This document shows, piece after piece, positions 52,190 to 61,123 of a stretch of DNA of 64,000 nt (its first letter is position 1; every line of letters starts with the position of its first letter). The notes under the pieces are model-generated. The model saw only the letters and a list, made by a program, of their open reading frames with translations, was not told the DNA's origin and made no database searches. Position numbers and translations under genes: made by a program. Source of the DNA: WTAW01 sp964406575 (GTDB lineage: Bacteria; Acidobacteriota; Aminicenantia; Aminicenantales; Aminicenantaceae); NCBI GenBank assembly GCA_964406575.1, contig CAYOSH010000003.1, positions 62,001 to 126,000 on the forward strand, read 5' to 3'.

Positions 52190-53881
52190 ATGATCAGGTC
52201 GCTCCGCATCCAGAATCTCGCAACGATCGAAGACCTGGAACTGGATTTCGAAGAGGGTTTTTCTATACTCACCGGGGAAACAGGCGTGGGAAAATCCATC
52301 ATTATCGGAGGCATCCTGCTCGTCCTTGGAGAAAAGGGTACCAAGGACATGATCCGGACAGGTGAGAAGGAGATATCCGTCGAGGCTATTTTCCAGGGAG
52401 AGGAAAAAAGCAAGCCCTTTCACTCTCAATTTCCAGAATCAGAAGAAGGAATCTTTATTCAGCGCAAAATATCAGAGAAGAAAGCGGGAAAGGGTTATAT
52501 CAACGGAACGTTAATTCCTATTAAAAGACTCAAGGATATCAGCCATTTCCTGGTCGATATCTACGGCCAGAACGATCATGTTTTTCTTCAAAAGACCGAG
52601 TATCAATTGGATTATCTCGATTCTTACGCAAACGCATTTCCTCTCAGAAGGGAACTCTCTCTGTTGACAAACGAACTCAAGCGTCTTGTGAAAGAGAAAA
52701 GGGAGCTCGAACAGAAGGAAAGAGATAGAGAACAGCGCCTCGATTTTCTCGAATTCCAGATCAATGAAATCGAGAAGGCCCAGCTCGTTCGCGGAGAGGA
52801 AGAAGAGCTCCGCCAAGAACGGAATATCCTAAAAAATGCGGAAAAAATCCGTGTCCTCGTTGAAGAGGCAATGGAGATCGCCGACAACGAGGAGAACTCC
52901 ATATCTTCATTGCTTTCTCGACTCCAGAGCATATCCCAAGAGCTCAGCGCTTACGCTCAGGAGTTCAAGGAGACACATGATGCCATCAGCCAATTTGCCA
53001 TCACGATCAGGGAATTTTCCAATTTCTTGATAGACTTCAACGATAAGCAATCAGCACCGGCAGAGACTCTGGAAACACTGGAAGAGCGCCTCAGCAAAAT
53101 CGAAGACCTGAAACGTAAATACGGCAACAGCATCGAAGAGATCCTTTCACACCTCGAGCGGGCCAAAAGAGAGTGCGAGGAACTGAGCAAGAGTCAAGAA
53201 AAATTGGATGGTTTGGAAAAAAAGGTCTTCTCGATATTTGATGAATACAAAAACAAAGCCCACGAACTGTGTTCTCTGAGAAGCCAATGCGCCCATGACT
53301 TGGAGAAGAAGATCGAAGTTGAGATCGGCAATCTGGGTATGAGGAAAGCGAAGTTCAAGATCGCGATCACCTCACACACTCCAGATTCCACACAAAAACA
53401 TGCTTTAAAAAATACAGGAACAGAGGACATAGAATTTCTCATGAGTACAAATCCTGGCGAGAACCCGAAGCCTCTCCGCAAGATCGCCTCGGGGGGAGAG
53501 CTCTCCCGTATCATGCTCGCGCTCAAATCCATCGGGAAAGATACAGAGATAAACAAGACTCTGATCTTCGATGAAATCGATTCGGGTATCGGCGGCAAGA
53601 CAGCAGAGTTTATCGCAAAAAAACTCAAAGATCTATCCAAAGCGAATCAGGTCATCTGTATTACTCATCTCCCCCAGATCGCCTCCTTCGCCACACACCA
53701 ATATAAGATTGAGAAGACTATCAAGAAAGATAGGACATTCACCACAGTGAAAAAGCTCTCCTTTGAGGAAAGGATCAGAGAGATCGCAAGATTATCAGCG
53801 GGAAGCCACATCACACAGGCTGCTCTTCAAAACGCAAAGGAGATGCTCCGGCGCAACCTCCAGTTGAATAGGAGGGAATAG
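52190..53881 (+). CDS. recN: DNA repair protein RecN
   Basis: This 563-residue SMC-like ATPase has MIRSLRIQNLATIEDLELDF, Walker A LTGETGVGKS, a long coiled coil (about residues 160-370), the signature SGGELSRIMLA and Walker B LIFDEIDSGIGGKTA, then THLPQIAS. The length is normal. It helps repair double-strand breaks by handling DNA ends. The gene stands alone, and its stop is followed by a family 2 element. Confidence 0.96.
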   Translation: MIRSLRIQNLATIEDLELDFEEGFSILTGETGVGKSIIIGGILLVLGEKGTKDMIRTGEKEISVEAIFQGEEKSKPFHSQFPESEEGIFIQRKISEKKAGKGYINGTLIPIKRLKDISHFLVDIYGQNDHVFLQKTEYQLDYLDSYANAFPLRRELSLLTNELKRLVKEKRELEQKERDREQRLDFLEFQINEIEKAQLVRGEEEELRQERNILKNAEKIRVLVEEAMEIADNEENSISSLLSRLQSISQELSAYAQEFKETHDAISQFAITIREFSNFLIDFNDKQSAPAETLETLEERLSKIEDLKRKYGNSIEEILSHLERAKRECEELSKSQEKLDGLEKKVFSIFDEYKNKAHELCSLRSQCAHDLEKKIEVEIGNLGMRKAKFKIAITSHTPDSTQKHALKNTGTEDIEFLMSTNPGENPKPLRKIASGGELSRIMLALKSIGKDTEINKTLIFDEIDSGIGGKTAEFIAKKLKDLSKANQVICITHLPQIASFATHQYKIEKTIKKDRTFTTVKKLSFEERIREIARLSAGSHITQAALQNAKEMLRRNLQLNRRE

Positions 53882-53911
53882 AGATGGGACCGTTGGCGGC
53901 GGGCTCAATAC

Positions 53912-54088
53912 AAAGACCGTTTTCCGAACAATTGGTTCGAGGACGGATCACTAAATCGGATCTGTTCATTCGGAGAAGGGAGATGATCTATTGCCGTCCA
54001 GCCCTTCTCGCAGTTTTCTCCACTACACAATTGAGACACTCCATAACGCAACTTGTGTTCATACGATCATGGATTTAGGGATGCTTGC
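53912..54088 (+). mobile_element. family 2 element between recN and miaB
   Basis: Left GACCGTTTTCCGAAC and right CATGGATTTAGGGATGCTTGC match the ends of the copy at 31555-31800 in the other orientation. The central CAATTGAGACACTCCATAAC is nearly identical to it, and CCGTCCAGCCCTTCTC is shared with the copy at 14180. Its right end lies 39 bp before the miaB -10 box. A matching left duplication was not found. Confidence 0.6.
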
Positions 54089-54104
54089 AATGTTTTTTCA
54101 CTTC

Positions 54105-54133
54105 TTGTGTTTCTAGCAATCTGCGAGTAATTA
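54105..54133 (+). promoter_or_regulatory. candidate promoter of miaB
   Basis: TTGTGT (54105-54110), 17 bp, TAATTA (54128-54133) in a very AT-rich stretch. The boxes are weak, but their place relative to the family 2 element is the same as at stronger promoters. It favours ATG 54174 as the miaB start, because the GTG at 54144 would be nearly leaderless. Confidence 0.4.
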
Positions 54134-54173
54134 TATTATATTAGTGGACCTGTTGCAGAGAAAACACACCTCA

Positions 54174-55505
54174 ATGAAAATACAACACCCACGATTGGGC
54201 AATAAAAAATTCACCATCCATACTTTTGGATGCCAGATGAACGAAAACGATTCCGAGCGGATATCGGGGATGCTAAAGGCAGAAGGCGCTCATCTAGAGG
54301 AATCGGTCGAAAACAGTGATATCGTCATCATCAACACCTGCGCAGTTCGTCAAAAATCCGAAGAAAAACTCTACTCTTTTCTGGGACGCTTGGGAGACCT
54401 CAAAAGAAAAAGAGACATCGCAGTCGGAGTTGTGGGGTGTGTGGCACAGCTCTATCGCGCTGGACTGCTCGATCAGAGTCCCGCTATAGATTTTGTTATG
54501 GGCCCAGACAACTATGGACACATCCCGGATATCCTCATAAACCAGACAAATGAAAAGATCGTCTCCACTCAGTGGAGTAGAGCATGGCAAGAAATCCCAT
54601 TTTCCAAGATCCACAGAAAAGGAAAAACAAGCGCTTATGTGACCATCATGGAGGGATGCAACAATTTTTGTACCTATTGCGTTGTCCCTTTTACAAGAGG
54701 AGGTGAAAAACATCGTCCAGAACGGAACATCATTGACGAGATCAGGCAATTGGCGCAGGAGGGGTATCTTGAAATTCAACTCCTCGGTCAGAATGTGAAC
54801 TCTTACAAAGACCCTGAAACAGGCACAAGTTTTGAGCACCTTCTCAAAGAAGTAAACTCCGTGGAAGCGATTCAATGGATCCGGTTTCTGACATCTCATC
54901 CCAAAGATCTGCCATTCAGTCTTGCCCAGACCATGCGGAAAATCCCAAAGATCTGCCGCCAGCTTCATCTCCCCTTACAATCTGGTTCCTCTGCCATCCT
55001 CAAAAAGATGAACAGAGGATACACAAAAGAAGAATATCTCGAACGAATCCAGATGTTACGCTCTGAAATGCCAGATATGAGCTTCAGCACGGATATCATT
55101 GTCGGTTTTCCGGGAGAGACAGAGAATGACTTTGAGCAGACTCTCGAAGTCCTCAAAAAAGTCCATTTCACCAACATCTTTTCTTTCCGCTATTCTCCCC
55201 GTCCGCTCACGGCGGCCGCCAAGATCGAAGACTCTGTTCCTTTTGAAGTTAAAAAGCAAAGGCTTTTGGATGTCCAGGATGTTCAAAGGCAAATCCAACT
55301 GGAAAACAACTCCTCCTTAATCGGGAAAACGATCAAAGTACTCTGTCTAGGGAAAAGTAAAAAAGACACGCAAAGATATTCAGGACGGACAGAAGCCTAT
55401 AAAGTGGTGAATTTCCACTCCAAACACGATGTCATCGGCCAATTTGTCGAAGTTCATGTTACCTCATGCGGGCCGTACTCGCTCCACGGTGAAATCCCAT
55501 CATGA
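54174..55505 (+). CDS. miaB: tRNA-2-methylthio-N6-dimethylallyladenosine synthase MiaB
   Basis: The 443-residue protein has the N-terminal methylthiotransferase domain with three cluster cysteines (HTFGCQMNENDSE, NTCAVRQKSEEK, VGCVAQ), the radical SAM motif EGCNNFCTYCVVPFTRG and a C-terminal TRAM domain. It adds the methylthio group at tRNA A37. ATG 54174 lacks a clear ribosome site; a GTG at 54144 is the alternative. Confidence 0.95.
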   Translation: MKIQHPRLGNKKFTIHTFGCQMNENDSERISGMLKAEGAHLEESVENSDIVIINTCAVRQKSEEKLYSFLGRLGDLKRKRDIAVGVVGCVAQLYRAGLLDQSPAIDFVMGPDNYGHIPDILINQTNEKIVSTQWSRAWQEIPFSKIHRKGKTSAYVTIMEGCNNFCTYCVVPFTRGGEKHRPERNIIDEIRQLAQEGYLEIQLLGQNVNSYKDPETGTSFEHLLKEVNSVEAIQWIRFLTSHPKDLPFSLAQTMRKIPKICRQLHLPLQSGSSAILKKMNRGYTKEEYLERIQMLRSEMPDMSFSTDIIVGFPGETENDFEQTLEVLKKVHFTNIFSFRYSPRPLTAAAKIEDSVPFEVKKQRLLDVQDVQRQIQLENNSSLIGKTIKVLCLGKSKKDTQRYSGRTEAYKVVNFHSKHDVIGQFVEVHVTSCGPYSLHGEIPS

Positions 55506-55612
55506 TCCTCCCGGCTCAAGATGTTCTTCAAAGAGAAGCCTATTCAAGTCAAAAAATCAGCTAATCTACAAGTCGATGGGGAGACCATCACTATGGATGT
55601 CTATAAAAAGTA

Positions 55613-55692
55613 GGAAGAATTTTTAATTCCTTGATTGTATGAATATAAATGCGTTATTGAGCGTCCCTCTTCACGGATTTGGAAATGCTTCC
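55613..55692 (+). mobile_element. short family 2 element (80 bp) before hppA
   Basis: Left GGAAGAATTTTTAATTCCTTG and right CACGGATTTGGAAATGCTTCC are inverted repeats (about 16 of 21 positions pair). The right flank CTGATAGTA and left flank TAAAAAGTA match only at five of nine positions, so the duplication is worn or absent. The right end lies 16 bp from the hppA -35 box. Confidence 0.65.
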
Positions 55693-55708
55693 CTGATAGT
55701 AAATTTGA

Positions 55709-55737
55709 TTGAAAAGTCCTTGCATTTGTGCTATAAA
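55709..55737 (+). promoter_or_regulatory. sigma-70 type promoter of hppA
   Basis: TTGAAA (55709-55714), 17 bp, TATAAA (55732-55737), thirty bases before the start codon. Seven bases separate the -35 from the 9-bp stretch that abuts the family 2 element. Confidence 0.75.
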
Positions 55738-55766
55738 GTTTTAAATTTTTTTTAAAGGAACTGAAT

Positions 55767-57731
55767 ATGCCGTTACTCGATTTGATCCCCTATTCCTTCA
55801 TCATCGGGCTCATCGGCTTGATGATCGCGATTTCCATATATTTTTTAGTCAAAAGCTACCCCAAGGGCAGTGTAACCATGCAAGAGATCGCGGAAGCCAT
55901 TCATTCCGGAGCGATGGTTTTTCTAAGGAGAGAATATCTTTTTATTTCAATTTTTGTTGTGGTTGTGTTTCTTGTCCTTTGGAGACTCTTTTCCGTATAC
56001 ACAAGCCTGGCTTTCATCACTGGGGCCAGTTGCTCGATGCTGGCAGGATTTATAGGGATGAAGGCCTCAACACGGGCAGCCGTAAGGGTGACTCAAGCAG
56101 CCATATCCGATGGAGCTGCAAAAGCGCTGACTATTGCTTTTCAAGGTGGGGCGGTCATGGGAATATCTGTTGCCGCCCTGGGAGTTGCAGGAATCAGCAT
56201 CTTCTATTTTTTCACTAGAAATCCCATTATTATTAATGGTTTCGCTATGGGAGCCAGTTCTGTCGCTCTGTTCGCTCGCGTGGGAGGAGGGATCTTCACA
56301 AAAAGCGCCGATGTGGGCGCGGACCTTGTCGGCAAAGTAGAGGCTGGCATTCCGGAAGATGATCCCCGAAATCCGGGAGTTATTGCAGATAACGTGGGGG
56401 ATAACGTGGGTGATACAGCGGGCATGGGTGCAGACCTCTTCGAATCCTATGTGGGATCAGTCATTGCATCGATGGCCCTTGGCGCAACACTAACGCCCGC
56501 GTTGAACCATATGTCCCTGCCTCTTCTCCTTATTGTCGTAGGGCTTTTCAGCTCACTCATCGGGGTATTTTCTATAAAAATATTGAAGAATTTCCACCCC
56601 CAATCCGCTTTAAGGAATTCAACATACATCAGTGCTCTCCTGTTTGTTGCGGGAGCTTTTTTCTGTGTGAAAGCCCTTTTGGGAAATCTGGATATATTCT
56701 TCGCGGTTGTGAGTGGCATGTTCGCTGGGGTGCTTATCGGACTCGAGAGCGAATACTTCACTTCCGGTCCTCCCATAAAAACTCTGGCGAAAACCGCTCA
56801 AACGGGCAGTGCCCCCACCATCATCATGGGATTGGCCATCGGTTTTCAGAGTACAATTCTTCCCCTTCTCACCATCGCTGCAGCGATATTTGTATCCTAT
56901 AGACTCGGTGGACTTTACGGAATAGCCCTCGCTGCTGTGGGGATGCTCTCGACCATTGGGATCGTCATGACGACCGACTCTTACGGACCCATAGCAGACA
57001 ATGCCGGTGGAATAGCCGAAATGTCGCATGCCGGCACTGAAATCCGAAAGATCACAGATAAGCTTGATGCTTCTGGAAACACGACTGCGGCCGTAGGGAA
57101 GGGTTTCGCTATAGGGTCTGCGGCTCTCACCGCACTCGCCCTTTTCTCGGCGTATCAAAAAACGACCGGCCTTTCATCCATAAGCTTGACGAATGTGGAA
57201 ACAGTCATTGGTCTCCTCATCGGCGCACTAATGCCTTTTGCCATCTCCTCTTTCACTTTAAAAGCTGTAGGACGGGCGGCGGATAAAATGGTGACAGAGA
57301 TCCGAAGACAGTTCAGAGAAACCAAGGGGCTCATGGAAGGTGATGTCAAACCTGATTCTGACCGCTGTATCAATATTGTAACCCACAGCGCTTTGATCGA
57401 GATGATCCTTCCCGGCCTTCTCGCTGTGATTACGCCTCTTCTTATCGGATTCCTCATAGGACCGGAATCACTGGGTGGTTTCCTAGCAGGAGCGACAGCC
57501 ACCGGTGTGCTCTTAGCCATTTTTATGGCGAACGCAGGCGCGGCATGGGATAACGCCAAAAAGTGGATCGAAGAAGGAAATCTGGGCGGGAAAGGGACCG
57601 CGGTTCACGCCGCTGCTGTAATCGGTGATACCGTAGGAGACCCCTTGAAGGATACCTCCGGTCCTTCCATGAATATATTGATTAAGCTCATGGCTGTTGT
57701 CAGCCTTGTCTTTGCTCCACTCATTCTTTAA
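55767..57731 (+). CDS. hppA: membrane-bound ion-pumping pyrophosphatase
   Basis: AAAGGAACTG precedes ATG 55767. The 654-residue protein has about 15-16 membrane helices and the substrate site DVGADLVGKVEAGIPEDDPRNP followed by ADNVGDNVGD (about residues 180-220), and GDTVGDPLKDTSGPS near the end. The segment near residue 437 reads GNTTAA rather than GNTTKA, which marks the potassium-dependent subfamily. It couples pyrophosphate cleavage to export of protons or sodium; which ion cannot be decided here. Confidence 0.95.
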   Translation: MPLLDLIPYSFIIGLIGLMIAISIYFLVKSYPKGSVTMQEIAEAIHSGAMVFLRREYLFISIFVVVVFLVLWRLFSVYTSLAFITGASCSMLAGFIGMKASTRAAVRVTQAAISDGAAKALTIAFQGGAVMGISVAALGVAGISIFYFFTRNPIIINGFAMGASSVALFARVGGGIFTKSADVGADLVGKVEAGIPEDDPRNPGVIADNVGDNVGDTAGMGADLFESYVGSVIASMALGATLTPALNHMSLPLLLIVVGLFSSLIGVFSIKILKNFHPQSALRNSTYISALLFVAGAFFCVKALLGNLDIFFAVVSGMFAGVLIGLESEYFTSGPPIKTLAKTAQTGSAPTIIMGLAIGFQSTILPLLTIAAAIFVSYRLGGLYGIALAAVGMLSTIGIVMTTDSYGPIADNAGGIAEMSHAGTEIRKITDKLDASGNTTAAVGKGFAIGSAALTALALFSAYQKTTGLSSISLTNVETVIGLLIGALMPFAISSFTLKAVGRAADKMVTEIRRQFRETKGLMEGDVKPDSDRCINIVTHSALIEMILPGLLAVITPLLIGFLIGPESLGGFLAGATATGVLLAIFMANAGAAWDNAKKWIEEGNLGGKGTAVHAAAVIGDTVGDPLKDTSGPSMNILIKLMAVVSLVFAPLIL

Positions 57732-57789
57732 AAAACATCTCCACTCCCACGCTCTGATGAATATTCATTGACTCTATTGAATGATCAGA

Positions 57790-57873
57790 TTGTGTGATGG
57801 AGAAAACCGAAGGGAAGTTCTGGTCGGGCTTGGATACTCGGATATTTCTCATCACGGATTTATCGATACTTCC
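57790..57873 (+). repeat. degenerate family 2 element stacked behind family 1 copy 4
   Basis: The right end CACGGATTTATCGATACTTCC matches the family 2 end and directly abuts the 9-bp repeat TCCATCCTA. The inner GGAGAAAACCGAAGGGAAGT, followed by CTGGTCGGGC, recalls the copy at 14180. The left boundary is uncertain. Confidence 0.45.
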
Positions 57874-57882
57874 TCCATCCTA

Positions 57883-58050
57883 GGAAGCATCCTTATTTCC
57901 GTGATGCTCTCAAGTCAAATGATAATAGCAGGAGTTCGTTACAGTCCACATTCGTCAAATACCCCCCACCCACCATCATCCGACTCATAAGGACAGTGAC
58001 TCGCTCTTTTTTGCCTCTAATGCCCTTATCACGGATATAAGGATGCTGAC
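57883..58050 (-). mobile_element. MITE-like element family 1, copy 4 (168 bp, inverted)
   Basis: This copy runs on the minus strand relative to copies 1-3. Ends are GGAAGCATCCTTATTTCC and, worn, GGATATAAGGATGCTGAC. The flanks TCCATCCTA (57874-57882) and TTCCTCCTA (58051-58059) match at seven of nine bases. The end that faces the nusA promoter corresponds to the end that faces the promoter in copies 1-3. Confidence 0.92.
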
Positions 58051-58066
58051 TTCCTCCTAGGATAAT

Positions 58067-58095
58067 TTGATATTCTTCAGGTTTTCAGTTATAAT
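58067..58095 (+). promoter_or_regulatory. sigma-70 type promoter of the nusA-infB operon
   Basis: TTGATA (58067-58072), 17 bp, perfect TATAAT (58090-58095), about 48 bases before nusA. Seven bases separate the -35 box from the target duplication of family 1 copy 4. Confidence 0.8.
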
Positions 58096-58143
58096 TCACG
58101 CCTCTTTGTTTCCAATTTTTGGATATACACTGGGACTTTAAAT

Positions 58144-59172
58144 ATGAAGGTAAACGTCTGGAACACGATCGTTCAACTGAGCAAAGAGAGAGGTGTGGAG
58201 ACAGGGGTAATCGTCAACGCTATCGAAGAATCTCTCCGTGTCGCCTCATCGAAGTACTTCAACCATAATGAGAAAATCAATGTGATCTTCAAGCCGGAAA
58301 AAGGTGACCTGCGTGTCTATTCCATCAAACTCATTTCCAAGAGCCCAAAGGACCTATCTAAAGAGATTCCTGTCGAAGAAGCGAGGAAAATCGATGCCAG
58401 TGCAAACGTCGGCGATTATATTGAAATAGACCTCCCATCAGAAACTTTAGGCCGCATCGCCGCTCAAGCAGCCAAACAGGTTATCTTTCAAAAAGTCAGG
58501 GATGCCGAGCAAGAAAAAATCTACAAAACATTTGCACCTCATTTAGGGGAAATTGTTACAGGAGTGTTGCGAAGGTTTGAATCCAATAAAAACATGATCC
58601 TCGAGATCAACAAAACAGAGATCCTGTTTCCATACCGCGAAAATCTTCCCCAGGAAGACTTCAGGAGGGGCGATCGAGTCAAAGCAGTCATCATCCAAGT
58701 CATCAAAGATACGAAGGGCCCTCAAGTCATTGTTTCCAGGAGAGATCCGAAGTTTTTGGCAAAGCTTTTGGAGCTGGAGACGCCCGAGATCGCCAATGGG
58801 AATATCGCCATCAAGGACATCGTCCGTCAACCCGGTGAAAGAGCCAAAGTCGCTGTCTCAACCAATGAGAAAGATATTGACCCTGTTGGGGCATGTATCG
58901 GAGTGAAAGGAAATAGGATTCTAGCCATAAGCAACGAATTATCTGGAGAAAAAATCGATGTCATCGAGTGGTCAGACAATCCTCTTATCTATGCAAAATC
59001 TGCACTGAGCCCCGCCAAAGTGGAAAAAGTCTTCATTATGAATAAACAGATGCAGACTTTGCAGGCTATTGTCTCCAAGGACAATCTTTCCCTTGCCATC
59101 GGCAAAAAGGGCATCAATGTTCGTCTCGCTTCAAGACTCGTGGGCTGGAAGATTGAAATTAAAAATCAGTAA
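58144..59172 (+). CDS. nusA: transcription termination/antitermination factor NusA
   Basis: This 342-residue protein has the N-terminal RNA-polymerase-binding domain (ERGVETGVIVNAIEESLRVASSKYF), the S1 domain (GEIVTGVLRRFESNKNMILEI), then KH domains (VSRRDPKFLAKLLELETPEI, DPVGACIGVKGNRILAISNELSGEKIDVIEW, LAIGKKGINVRLASRLVGWKIEI). It lacks the acidic repeats found in Proteobacteria, as is normal elsewhere. rimP, usually upstream, is absent; hppA and elements lie there instead. Confidence 0.96.
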   Translation: MKVNVWNTIVQLSKERGVETGVIVNAIEESLRVASSKYFNHNEKINVIFKPEKGDLRVYSIKLISKSPKDLSKEIPVEEARKIDASANVGDYIEIDLPSETLGRIAAQAAKQVIFQKVRDAEQEKIYKTFAPHLGEIVTGVLRRFESNKNMILEINKTEILFPYRENLPQEDFRRGDRVKAVIIQVIKDTKGPQVIVSRRDPKFLAKLLELETPEIANGNIAIKDIVRQPGERAKVAVSTNEKDIDPVGACIGVKGNRILAISNELSGEKIDVIEWSDNPLIYAKSALSPAKVEKVFIMNKQMQTLQAIVSKDNLSLAIGKKGINVRLASRLVGWKIEIKNQ

Positions 59173-59205
59173 TTTTTTTTGCGTACAGATGGAGATACAC
59201 AAATC

Positions 59206-61008
59206 ATGAATACGGAACCTAAAAAGAAGACAAAAAAACTTTCGAAGAAAACGGCCACAGACGATCTTCAAAAAGTACAGGTCAGAGAAGGGATAAATCT
59301 CAAGGAAATAAGTGAAATGGTCGGGATCAAAACCAAAGATCTTATTTACGCACTTAGAGATAAAGGTTTTAATGTAGGCGCTAGCGATACACTGAACGCA
59401 GCTTTGATTAATGCGACCTCTCAAATCACACACGTGGATATGGATTTGATCTCTTTAGAAGAAGAGATAAGGAATCAAGCGGAGAGCCATCCTGAAAACT
59501 TAGTTGAGAGGCCACCAGTTGTAACAATCATGGGACATGTGGACCATGGAAAAACAACACTCCTCGATGCATTCAGAAAGTCTAATCTGGTCCAAAAGGA
59601 ATCGGGTGGCATCACGCAGCACATAGGGGCTTACCAGATTCTGTTCCATGATAAAAAAATCACATTTGTTGACACTCCCGGCCATGAAGCATTCACCCAG
59701 TTAAGGGCTCGGGGAGCGAAAGTCACGGATATCGTTATTCTTATTGTTGCTGCGGACGATGGCGTGATGCCCCAAACCAAAGAAGCCATTAACCACGCCA
59801 GAGCGGCTGGTGTCCCGATCATCGTAGCGATCAATAAGATCGATAAATCCGACGCCGATCTGGACAGGACGAAGAAACAGCTGTCGCAGGAAGGACTTTT
59901 GATCGAAGAATGGGGAGGGGACGTGGTGAGCGTGGACATCTCTGCGACTGAGAAATCCAATCTGAATGAGCTCTTGGAGATGATCCTGCTCCTCAGCGAA
60001 ATGATGGAGATTAAGGGAAATCCAAAAGTCCCTGCCCAAGGTGTTATCCTGGAGGCTCGGTTGGACGCCCAAAAAGGGCCTGTCGCCACGATCATTATTC
60101 TGCAAGGAACATTGAAACAGGGAGAAGCCTATGTTTCCGGGACCTGCTTTGGGAAAGCCAGAGCCCTGTTTGACGAACATGGAAAATCACTGAAGAGAAC
60201 GGAACTCTCCATGCCTGTCGAAGTCCTGGGATTTTCCGAGGTCCCCAATGCCGGAGACTATTTTCAAGTCCTCGATGATTTGGAAATGGCCAAAAGGATC
60301 GCCCAGTATCGCTCCTCCCAGATCAAAAAGGAAGAACCAACAAGACCAGAACATCTGACCCTCGACCAGCTCTTCAAGAGAATTGAGGAAGGCGACGTGA
60401 AGGAACTTCCTCTAATCATCAAGGGTGATGTCCATGGATCGGTCGAAGTTTTGAAAGATACACTCCCCAATCTGAGCACGGATAAGGTGAAGATAAAGAT
60501 TTATCATGCGGCTACAGGGACGATTTCCGACTCTGATATAATGCTTGCTTCCGCTTCAAATGCCATCATAATCGGATACAATGTCAAACCTCAACAGGCT
60601 GTATTGGATCTGGCGAAAGAAGAAAATGTCGAGATCCGCAGTTACAATGTCATATACCAACTGATCGATGACATCAAAAAAGCCATGACCGGACTACTCG
60701 AACCCGTTATCAAAGAGACCTACTTGGGTAGAGCGGAAGTGAGAAGGATATTTCATATCCCTCGCATTGGAGTTATCGCCGGATGTTTAGTGACCGATGG
60801 TAAAGTCACACGCAACTCTCAGATCCGGATAATCCGGAACAAGGATATCATCCACACAGGAAAAATCACCTCCCTCAAACACCTGAAAAACAATGTTACA
60901 GAAGTCAAAAAAGACTATGAATGCGGTATCGGCATTGATAAATTCAAGGATCTCCAAGAAGGAGATCTGATAGAGGCTTTCATCACCGAAAAAGTTAAGC
61001 CAGAGTAA
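59206..61008 (+). CDS. infB: translation initiation factor IF-2
   Basis: From ATG 59206 (600 residues) a short lysine-rich N-terminus and IF2N-like module (VREGINLKEISEMVGIKTKDLIYAL) precede the GTPase domain with G1 GHVDHGKTT (about residue 110), GGITQHIGAYQ, DTPGHEAF and NKIDK. Domains II to IV complete the protein. The N-terminal extension is much shorter than in E. coli. GGAGAT lies 12 bases upstream; a TTG at 59179 is a less likely start. The ylxR-type gene often found before infB is missing. Confidence 0.95.
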   Translation: MNTEPKKKTKKLSKKTATDDLQKVQVREGINLKEISEMVGIKTKDLIYALRDKGFNVGASDTLNAALINATSQITHVDMDLISLEEEIRNQAESHPENLVERPPVVTIMGHVDHGKTTLLDAFRKSNLVQKESGGITQHIGAYQILFHDKKITFVDTPGHEAFTQLRARGAKVTDIVILIVAADDGVMPQTKEAINHARAAGVPIIVAINKIDKSDADLDRTKKQLSQEGLLIEEWGGDVVSVDISATEKSNLNELLEMILLLSEMMEIKGNPKVPAQGVILEARLDAQKGPVATIIILQGTLKQGEAYVSGTCFGKARALFDEHGKSLKRTELSMPVEVLGFSEVPNAGDYFQVLDDLEMAKRIAQYRSSQIKKEEPTRPEHLTLDQLFKRIEEGDVKELPLIIKGDVHGSVEVLKDTLPNLSTDKVKIKIYHAATGTISDSDIMLASASNAIIIGYNVKPQQAVLDLAKEENVEIRSYNVIYQLIDDIKKAMTGLLEPVIKETYLGRAEVRRIFHIPRIGVIAGCLVTDGKVTRNSQIRIIRNKDIIHTGKITSLKHLKNNVTEVKKDYECGIGIDKFKDLQEGDLIEAFITEKVKPE

Positions 61009-61123
61009 TGACGCGTTCGCTATTTCAGGCCCTCAATCATTCGCAGAACGACACGATTCGTCGTAATGATAGTTTAGCTTTGAATCGATATTTTCTATAA
61101 AGAATACAGGTTAGTTAGATAGA

